Positions 1 through 4,775 of a stretch of 5,416 bases of DNA are shown here, in pieces. Location: the NCBI GenBank assembly GCA_023145535.1, contig JAGLDQ010000005.1, forward strand, positions 1 through 5,416. The letters are read 5' to 3'. Within the stretch, counting starts at the first letter, position 1. Each line of letters opens with the position of its first letter. The notes under the pieces were generated by a model. It did no database searches. It worked only from the letters and a program-made list of their open reading frames with translations, and was not told where the DNA came from. A program made the translations under genes and the position numbers. Source of the DNA: Cocleimonas sp. (GTDB lineage Bacteria; Pseudomonadota; Gammaproteobacteria; Thiotrichales; Thiotrichaceae).

Positions 1-275
1 GTTAAATCGGCTCCACCTGATAGTACGTCAATCTTTATATTTTCGACTTGCTGAATCGCCTCTTTAATATCGACTTTATTCAATAGCACATCACTTAACA
101 ACACGGGTGAATTGTGCTTATCCAAACCTAACCCTGTCGTTGTATTTCCCTGTGCATCCATATCAATGACAAGGACTTTTCTGCGTACAGAAACAAGCGA
201 GGCTGCAAGATTTACGCTTGTCGTTGTTTTACCAACCCCCCCTTTCTGGTTAGCTATTGCTAGCACTTTTGCCAT
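1..275 (-). CDS. parA: ParA/Soj-family chromosome or plasmid partitioning ATPase (N-terminal part; continues beyond the left edge)
   Basis: Translating the minus strand from the ATG at 275-273 gives 91 residues starting MAKVLAIANQKGGVGKTTTS. This is the classic deviant Walker A box of ParA/MinD ATPases (KGGVGKTT, residues 11-18). The Walker A' segment VIDMDAQGN follows at about residues 36-44, with Ala where most family members have Pro (DxDPQ). The N-terminus is short, with no helix-turn-helix before the Walker box, so it resembles chromosomal Soj-type ParA rather than P1-type plasmid ParA. ParA dimerises on ATP, binds DNA non-specifically and moves ParB-parS complexes; ParB would be expected beyond the left edge. 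A ribosome site AAGGG (285-289, minus) lies 9 nt before the start. In many gammaproteobacteria parA directly follows rsmG (gidB); here about 400 bp of non-coding DNA and a divergent gene lie upstream instead. Family assignment is firm; chromosomal versus plasmid origin is undecided. Confidence 0.93.
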   Translation of the reverse strand, partial: MAKVLAIANQKGGVGKTTTSVNLAASLVSVRRKVLVIDMDAQGNTTTGLGLDKHNSPVLLSDVLLNKVDIKEAIQQVENIKIDVLSGGADL

Positions 276-534
276 ATTTTAAGACCCTTGTTTGATAGTA
301 GACGAATGCGCTAATGATATAGTAAGTTCACATCTTATTCATAGGATTTAAAACAGTAACAAAAAGTTATAGTAAAGGGAAATATTGAAGGTGCTGATTG
401 GTTCTTAAATTCTGAAACGGAAATGAATAAGAGGATTACTATTCCAAATTAAAGTACTATAGATGTCTCGATTACGCCCAAATTACCCTTTTACTTCCGA
501 AGAAAGATACTTCAAATCTACCGATATCGCTCTC

Positions 535-563
535 TTGTCACTTTATGGGTTAAGCTCTATCAT
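535..563 (+). promoter_or_regulatory. Sigma70-type promoter for the transporter gene
   Basis: TTGTCA (535-540; 5 of 6 to TTGACA) and TATCAT (558-563; 5 of 6 to TATAAT) are separated by exactly 17 bp. Transcription would start near 570, giving a leader of about 107 nt before the ATG at 678. It is the best promoter match seen in the intergenic region. Confidence 0.6.
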
Positions 564-590
564 GCAAAGGTCTAAGAATAACATTATTAA

Positions 591-644
591 AAAACCAGCA
601 ATTATCAACGCATGTCCTACATAAGTGCGATACCCTGTGGTTTT
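591..644 (+). promoter_or_regulatory. Possible folded leader of the transporter mRNA
   Basis: AAAACCA (591-597) is exactly complementary to TGGTTTT (638-644). Inside the loop, CGCATGT (609-615) can pair with ACAT (619-622) plus GCG (627-629) across a four-base bulge. The result is a nested stem between the predicted start of transcription and the ribosome site. It matches no riboswitch I recognise and the outer loop is long, so it may be chance in AT-rich DNA. Confidence 0.22.
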
Positions 645-677
645 CTCCCCTGTCCACTCTAGGATTACTCCATTTTT

Positions 678-2027
678 ATGAATAACCTTGAAAAGCGAAC
701 AGCGGTTTCACTAGCAGCCGTTTATGCGGTACGTATGCTAGGTCTGTTTATGATTCTGCCTGTGTTTACTCTGTATGCGGAAAGTATTCCTGAGATAACG
801 CCTTTTATGATTGGTTTAGCCATTGGTATTTATGGGCTGACACAGGCTGTATTGCAAATCCCTCTGGGGTTATTATCGGATAAAATTGGCCGTAAACCTG
901 TTATCGCTGGTGGATTACTTATCTTTGCGGTTGGTAGTGTCGTGGCCGCTCTATCCAATACGATAGAAATGCTCATTGTCGGTCGAGCCATTCAAGGGTC
1001 AGGTGCTATTGCGGCGGCAACGATGGCATTAGCGGCAGACCTCACGCGTGAAGAGCATCGAGCGAAGGTCATGGCGGCTATTGGGATGACCATTGGCGTT
1101 TCATTTGGTGTAGCGATGGTCATCGGGCCGATTATTAGTGAATGGGCAGGTCTTAGCGGTATTTTTTGGGTAACAACCGCGCTAGCATTTACGGGTATTT
1201 TATTGATTTTATTTGTCGTACCACAACCACCGACGCTGCATTCTCATCGGGATGCGGGAATTATGAAAGACTATTTAGCCTCTGCATTACGTGATCCAAC
1301 TTTAATACGCATGAATATTGGTGTGTTTATTTTGCATATGATTCTTTCCGCAAATTTTACCGTTATTCCACTTCTATTTCGCGATACATTAGGATTTACA
1401 AGCGTAGAACATTGGAAAATTTATCTGCCCGTGTTGCTAATTTCTTTTATTTTGACGATTCCTTTAATTATTATTGCAGAGAAATTTCATAAAATTAAAC
1501 CCTTATTTATTGCCTCTATTAGTGCTTTAATTATTGCTCAGATTACTATGGGATTAATGACGGACACTATGCTATCGCTCTTACTGGCATTTTTGTTTTT
1601 CTTTATTGGGTTTAATTTTTTAGAAGCGGTACAGCCTTCCCTTGTTGCTAAATACTCCAATGTAAATAACAAAGGTACTGCTATGGGTATTTTTTCTACC
1701 GCACAGTTTCTAGGAATTTTTGCAGGGGGATCACTGGGTGGTTTAGTTTCAAGCGTCTGGGGCATTCAGGGGGTACTTTTATTTGGCGCACTGGTTGCCG
1801 CACTATGGCTATTAGTTGCACTAAGCTTGCCACAACCTAAATTTTATAAAAGTCGTATTTTTAAATTAAATAAAAATGCTTTGCTTGATCCTTCTAAAAC
1901 AGCCCAGCTACTTGAGCAAGTGGCGGGTGTTAAAGAAAGTGCGCTGTCTTTGGATGAAGGTGTTGCGTATTTAAAAGTAGATAAAAATGAGTTCAGAGAA
2001 GAAGCATTACGAGACTTTATAGCATAG
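678..2027 (+). CDS. YajR-like major facilitator superfamily transporter with C-terminal YAM-type domain
   Basis: The 449-residue product matches E. coli YajR in length (about 454) and in remembered sequence blocks. Near the N-terminus is RMLGLFMILPV (19-29). MFS motif A is GLLSDKIGRKP (64-74), motif B is around GRAIQGSGAI (102-111; Arg103), and a motif-C-like segment ends in GP (150-151). The second half contains EHWKIYLPVLL (244-254), LEAVQPSL (315-322) and GTAMGIFSTAQFLG (333-346). About 12 membrane helices fill residues 9-385. Residues ~395-449 form a soluble tail resembling the small ferredoxin-like YAM domain of YajR. This is an inner-membrane, probably proton-coupled drug/H+ antiporter-type protein; the physiological substrate of YajR itself is not established, so none is assigned. 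The ATG at 678 is needed to keep helix 1 intact. Its ribosome site is weak: AGGA at 661-664 lies 13 nt upstream. The gene stands alone, driven by the promoter at 535-563, and converges on the RTX gene. No truncation or frameshift is seen. Confidence 0.9.
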   Translation: MNNLEKRTAVSLAAVYAVRMLGLFMILPVFTLYAESIPEITPFMIGLAIGIYGLTQAVLQIPLGLLSDKIGRKPVIAGGLLIFAVGSVVAALSNTIEMLIVGRAIQGSGAIAAATMALAADLTREEHRAKVMAAIGMTIGVSFGVAMVIGPIISEWAGLSGIFWVTTALAFTGILLILFVVPQPPTLHSHRDAGIMKDYLASALRDPTLIRMNIGVFILHMILSANFTVIPLLFRDTLGFTSVEHWKIYLPVLLISFILTIPLIIIAEKFHKIKPLFIASISALIIAQITMGLMTDTMLSLLLAFLFFFIGFNFLEAVQPSLVAKYSNVNNKGTAMGIFSTAQFLGIFAGGSLGGLVSSVWGIQGVLLFGALVAALWLLVALSLPQPKFYKSRIFKLNKNALLDPSKTAQLLEQVAGVKESALSLDEGVAYLKVDKNEFREEALRDFIA

Positions 2028-2042
2028 GGGTGAGAACTTACT

Positions 2043-2081
2043 TTTACTCCTCAATTGCATTTTATTCAGTGGAGGAGTAAA
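2043..2081. terminator. Hairpin between convergent genes (first of two)
   Basis: TTTACTCCTC (2043-2052) and GAGGAGTAAA (2072-2081) form a perfect 10-bp stem around a 19-nt loop, beginning 16 nt after the transporter stop. It can fold on either strand and sits between converging stops, so a bidirectional terminator is the natural reading. Neither side has a strong T-tract, which lowers confidence in factor-independent termination. Confidence 0.5.
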
Positions 2082-2116
2082 GAGAAAACAAATTTATTCG
2101 TTTCATTTTCTCCTTT
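2079..2116. terminator. Second, overlapping hairpin between convergent genes
   Basis: GAGAAAA (2082-2088) pairs with TTTTCTC (2106-2112), extended outward by AAA/TTT (2079-2081 / 2114-2116) past one mismatch; the loop is 17 nt. On the minus strand the 3' arm reads as a T-rich stretch about 5 nt after the RTX stop codon, so it suits termination of the RTX transcript. It shares bases 2079-2081 with the first hairpin, so the fully extended forms of the two are mutually exclusive. Confidence 0.4.
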
Positions 2117-2121
2117 AAAAA

Positions 2122-4017
2122 TCAAGAAATAGCAACACGGCCTTGGCCTGTAATTTCCCCATCATTGACTACAAAGCGAGCGGCAATATCACCTTGGCTT
2201 ATCTCTCCATCTTTATTGGTATCAAAGAGACGTACAAACTCATTTTGTGTATTTTGAGAAGAAAAGGTACTTGCAAGCATTGCTTTTTGTTGATTACTAT
2301 CTAAATCAAGCTCATTGCCTAAGATGCTAACGGTAGGAACCGTCGCATGGCGTTCTCCAACATTGGCACGCATGTAGTCAAACAAGGCTGTTAGTTCATT
2401 GAGAACCTGCCCACTACCACCATAAAACATGGCGGCTACACCTGCAAACGTTTCACTACGTCCCGCATTGCCTTCTTGCAATAAATAAGGAATGGTCAGG
2501 TGACCTGCTTCTATTTCTTTATTACGTGCGACAATGAAATCATCACTTCTATGCCCTCCCGTCAACCCACTATAAAGATGTGCAGCTTCATGGATAACGA
2601 GATTATATGAACCATGATTTGTTCCTTTTGCGGGTATAGCACGTTCTCCTGCATCTCCTGATACTGTCGCAACGACCATCTCATTTGCACCTGTTCTGGC
2701 AACACCAGGAACGGTATCCCACGTTGACCCAGGCGGCCAGCCTCGTGGCCTTACACCGCTCAATTCAGGGTAATGCTCAACAATAGAGTCTCTAACAACA
2801 AAAACATTGCTACCCTCATCCACCATACGCTGTAACGCTTCAGTAGGGAGTTTTGCCAGTTCATTGATCACAGGGGGTAAGTCATCAGCCGTTGCTGTTC
2901 CTGATATATTCACTAACTTTCCAGCCAGATCTAAACGTAATTCAAGATCATTGACAGTATTAATTTTATCCACATCCAGACGGGTTAGTATTTTTCGGGT
3001 AAGTTCAGCTTCGCTAGCGCCCCCTGATAATACTGCAACATCACCAACACTGACGGTTTTATCACCGTCTTTATCAAGAATAGCAAAACGTGAGTTTGAA
3101 GGTTTGGATAGGAATAGGTCTGATAAGTTTAGTTTTTGTTCACTGTTAATATTGAGCTTTTCAGCTTCAGGATTGTCCGTCGGTGTTGCTCGTTCAATCA
3201 TTTCCGCAAGCGACAACTTGACATCATCAAACCTAAATTTTTCTATCTCTCTGGTTTCAATCGTTTGTCCTGTCTCCTTGTGGGTTAGCAGTATAGCGCT
3301 TCCCTGTCTCGCTTCTGAGGGTGCCGTGCTATTTTCATGACGATCATCCAGCACGGCGTAGAACGTAGCACTGATGTTAAAATCATCAATGCTTGCACGT
3401 ACTCTGGCCGTATCATTGCCTTTGCCGCCCTCTAAAATATCAGATCCTAAGCGACTATTTAACGTATCATCTCCCATCCCACCGAATAGATGATTATTAC
3501 CTCGACCACCTGCTAAGTAATCATTACCACTCCCCCCTTTGAGAACATCATTTCCTTGGCCGCCATAGAGTTTGTCATGACCTTCATTACCGAATAGAAG
3601 ATCATCACCTTGTCGTCCATAAATTTTATCATTACCCGCCAAGCCGATAATCTCTTCATCATGATGCGTTCCTTTTAAATTATCATTATCTGAAGTTCCT
3701 TTGATAATAGGTCTATCCCGCTGATCTTTATTTGCACCAATCAGTTTACCCTGCTGACCTTGAGCACCAGAAGCCCCTTTACTTTTTGGTTGTTGAAGGA
3801 AATCTTCTTGATGCGGTGGGATTGGAGGATGAAATTGTTGATCTCCCAGCTGTTTTGATAGGTTTTGTATGACTTGTGTGAGGTTTTTTGATGTATCGGC
3901 TGGAATGATGTGGCCTGTTGATGAAAGTTGGCTAAAACCACCCTCAGTGGTAGATAATTTTGGAGCGCTACAACCCGCACAAGTACTTTGGAGAGGGGGG
4001 ATATTCTTGTTAATCAT
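2122..4017 (-). CDS. RTX-repeat protein with EF-hands and C-terminal ATLF/M34-like zinc metalloprotease domain; putative type I-secreted protease or toxin
   Basis: The intact 631-residue protein starts at ATG 4017-4015, with AAGGA (4027-4023) 5 nt upstream, and ends in TGA. Residues 1-105 are polar, Gln/Pro/Gly-rich, with no Sec signal peptide, a CAGC pair of cysteines (13-16) and a short Gly-X-Y run (81-90). Residues ~107-206 are RTX repeats. Residues 207-275 resemble the segment that often follows RTX blocks (EIEKFRFDD, 257-265). EF-hand-like loops lie at 315-326 (DKDGDKTVSVGD) and 599-610 (DTNKDGEISQGD). Between them is the putative catalytic region: PRGWPPGSTWDTVPG (424-438), then NHGSYNLVIHEAAH (467-480) with zinc-binding His476 and His480 and catalytic Glu477. 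SETFAG (521-526) follows, with Glu522 a likely third ligand, 42 residues after His480 (45 in anthrax lethal factor). The blocks recall ATLF-like peptidases; I judge this from motifs, not a search. Known RTX proteins leave through type I systems and fold on external calcium. No exporter or immunity gene is visible nearby. Target unknown. Confidence 0.82.
   Translation of the reverse strand: MINKNIPPLQSTCAGCSAPKLSTTEGGFSQLSSTGHIIPADTSKNLTQVIQNLSKQLGDQQFHPPIPPHQEDFLQQPKSKGASGAQGQQGKLIGANKDQRDRPIIKGTSDNDNLKGTHHDEEIIGLAGNDKIYGRQGDDLLFGNEGHDKLYGGQGNDVLKGGSGNDYLAGGRGNNHLFGGMGDDTLNSRLGSDILEGGKGNDTARVRASIDDFNISATFYAVLDDRHENSTAPSEARQGSAILLTHKETGQTIETREIEKFRFDDVKLSLAEMIERATPTDNPEAEKLNINSEQKLNLSDLFLSKPSNSRFAILDKDGDKTVSVGDVAVLSGGASEAELTRKILTRLDVDKINTVNDLELRLDLAGKLVNISGTATADDLPPVINELAKLPTEALQRMVDEGSNVFVVRDSIVEHYPELSGVRPRGWPPGSTWDTVPGVARTGANEMVVATVSGDAGERAIPAKGTNHGSYNLVIHEAAHLYSGLTGGHRSDDFIVARNKEIEAGHLTIPYLLQEGNAGRSETFAGVAAMFYGGSGQVLNELTALFDYMRANVGERHATVPTVSILGNELDLDSNQQKAMLASTFSSQNTQNEFVRLFDTNKDGEISQGDIAARFVVNDGEITGQGRVAIS
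3400..3642 (-). repeat. RTX nonapeptide repeat array (about nine units)
   Basis: This stretch encodes residues 126-206 of the RTX protein as nine consecutive 9-residue units of the GGxGxDxLx type. Examples are RQGDDLLFG, NEGHDKLYG, GQGNDVLKG, GSGNDYLAG and GMGDDTLNS. Good central units carry the Gly-x-Gly-(Asn/Asp)-Asp calcium ligands; edge units (GRGNNHLFG, RLGSDILEG, GKGNDTARV) are degenerate. Residues 107-125 look like two further decayed units. Such arrays form a parallel beta-roll that binds calcium between turns. The repetition is at the protein level, with diverged codons, so recent DNA duplication is not indicated. Confidence 0.92.
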
Positions 4018-4034
4018 GGTTTTCCTTGGGATTA

Positions 4035-4056
4035 TTATGGTTAGTAATAACCATAA
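4035..4056. promoter_or_regulatory. Perfect palindrome at the predicted transcription start of the RTX gene (operator-like)
   Basis: TTATGGTTA (4035-4043) and TAACCATAA (4048-4056) are perfect 9-bp inverted arms around a 4-bp centre. The palindrome directly adjoins the proposed -10 box (4057-4062), so it covers the expected transcription start and lies 17 nt before the ATG. A dimeric repressor bound here would block initiation. Alternatively, if transcribed, it forms a 5'-end stem-loop protecting the mRNA. No regulator gene is in the window to pair with it. Confidence 0.5.
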
Positions 4057-4086
4057 CTTATAGTCTCCCCACCCGATAAGTGCTAA
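4057..4086 (-). promoter_or_regulatory. Candidate sigma70-type promoter of the RTX gene
   Basis: Read on the minus strand, TTAGCA (4086-4081; 4 of 6 to consensus) is followed after 18 bp by TATAAG (4062-4057; 5 of 6). Transcription would start near 4050, within the palindrome at 4035-4056, leaving a leader of about 30 nt. The GC-rich spacer (GGGTGGGGA) is unlike its AT-rich surroundings. Further upstream, ATTAA-N4-TTAAT (4119-4132) is a weak second inverted repeat. Confidence 0.45.
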
Positions 4087-4165
4087 CTTTGTATTGCTTA
4101 AAAGGTCTGTTTTTCACGATTAACGCATTAATATGACAGCGCGTTTTATCTTATTAGCCTGTAGC

Positions 4166-4180
4166 GTGGGAGAATCCCAC
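4166..4180. repeat. Short perfect hairpin upstream of the RTX gene
   Basis: GTGGGA (4166-4171) and TCCCAC (4175-4180) form a 6-bp stem with a 3-nt loop (GAA). It lies 16 bp from a second hairpin with related arms, in the spacer between yqhA and the RTX gene. It has no T-tract on either side. It could be a transcription barrier or a REP-like element. Confidence 0.4.
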
Positions 4181-4195
4181 TAGTCTCAGCTAAAG

Positions 4196-4213
4196 AGGTG
4201 GATGCTTCCACCT
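4196..4213 (-). terminator. Hairpin just after yqhA, probable terminator of the tilS-yqhA unit
   Basis: AGGTGGA (4196-4202) and TCCACCT (4207-4213) form a 7-bp stem with a 4-nt loop, beginning 10 nt after the yqhA stop codon in the minus direction. Only a short CTTT follows, so an intrinsic terminator is plausible but weak. Its position right after the last gene of the unit is the main support. Confidence 0.4.
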
Positions 4214-4223
4214 TAATTACTCG

Positions 4224-4760
4224 CTAATGTTTCTGGTTATCACCATGGCTATGCGTCAAATAAAGTGCAAGACCCAGCAGGGCAATACCTCCCGCAAAGT
4301 ATAAAAGATCAAGTGGTGTATCAAACTGCATATTGAGGGCATGTTCAAAGTAGCGCACAATTAAAATCATTAAAATAACTTTGGCTAAACGATTTTTAAG
4401 ATCATCCAGCGTATTAATAATGAGAATTTTCGATGCGCCCTCGTTATTTTCAGCAATATCAATTTTGCTAATAAACAATTCGTATAAGCCCAATGCGAAG
4501 ATGAGCAAAACAGTTGCTAATAAATAGCCATCTATAATTTCAACTACATGCTTAATCGTTTCTGCACGTAATGCTAGTCGCTCTTCTGTGGTTATTGTTG
4601 GAGAAATATAATCGCCCAAATGACTGACCATAATCCATGCATCAATACTTGACATATACAGTACGGCAGCGGCTGAAACAAGACTGACAAGTACCGCCGC
4701 GATTACCATTAAGCGGCTATTCCACAAAAATTTTTCAAACATAGCTTCTAATAATTTCAA
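4224..4760 (-). CDS. yqhA: YqhA/UPF0114 family inner-membrane protein
   Basis: The 178-residue product is recognisable as the UPF0114 family. GLYELFISKIDIAEN (91-105) corresponds to the GYENFVSQLDISEN block of E. coli YqhA, and LKNRLAKV (121-128) to its LKNKVA block. Four hydrophobic stretches (about 17-36, 75-96, 124-138, 150-170) suggest a small multi-spanning inner-membrane protein; the tail is His-rich (HSHGDNQKH). The family has no established biochemical function; a relation to the PsiE family is sometimes noted. The start chosen is TTG at 4760-4758, because AGGA (4771-4768) lies 7 nt upstream at ideal spacing. The in-frame ATG at 4742-4740 (MFEKFLWNSR) aligns with the start of E. coli YqhA but has only a weak site, and either is possible. 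The gene begins 15 bp after the tilS stop, so the two are probably cotranscribed. It ends in TAG. Confidence 0.85.
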   Translation of the reverse strand: MKLLEAMFEKFLWNSRLMVIAAVLVSLVSAAAVLYMSSIDAWIMVSHLGDYISPTITTEERLALRAETIKHVVEIIDGYLLATVLLIFALGLYELFISKIDIAENNEGASKILIINTLDDLKNRLAKVILMILIVRYFEHALNMQFDTPLDLLYFAGGIALLGLALYLTHSHGDNQKH

Positions 4761-4775
4761 TTCATTTTCCTATTT

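Larger units (their letters stand above)
276..677. other. Divergent intergenic region between parA and the transporter gene
   Basis: These 402 bp separate two divergent genes. The right third holds a clear plus-strand promoter (535-563) and the transporter leader. The part nearest parA must hold the parA promoter, but I find no convincing -35/-10 pair there, only AT-rich stretches such as TATATC read on the minus strand at 321-316. The 9-mer AGGATTACT occurs twice (432-440 and 661-669), and the second copy supplies the weak ribosome site of the transporter. A 53-codon plus-strand open frame (463-624) and a minus-strand frame ending at 543 were examined and not accepted as genes. No tRNA, parS-like site or insertion element is seen. 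Confidence 0.6.

Noticed and set aside
463..624. Plus-strand 53-codon open frame starting ATG TCT CGA
   Set aside because: No ribosome site precedes it, the predicted transporter promoter (535-563) lies inside it, and its product resembles nothing I know.
543..676. Minus-strand frame encoding a hydrophobic stretch (HALIIAGFLIMLFLDL) ending at TAA 545-543
   Set aside because: It has no ATG or GTG start early enough, only a TTG giving 21 residues or an ATG giving 13, with no ribosome site. It could be a decayed gene end, but the evidence is too thin.
2807..3340. Plus-strand 177-codon open frame opposite the RTX gene
   Set aside because: It is a serine-rich shadow of the minus-strand coding region, with no promoter and no recognisable domain.
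3400..3642. Regular spacing that might suggest a CRISPR or DNA repeat array
   Set aside because: The period is 27 bp in frame and the repeats are conserved as protein (RTX nonapeptides) but not as DNA, so this is coding repetition.
4160..4215. Confident call of an IS200/IS605 end
   Set aside because: Two small stems alone are not diagnostic; no transposase remnant or matching opposite end is in the window.
2122..4760. Toxin-immunity pair formed by the RTX protease and YqhA
   Set aside because: YqhA is a widespread core membrane family encoded upstream with its own unit and separated by hairpins; nothing links it to immunity.
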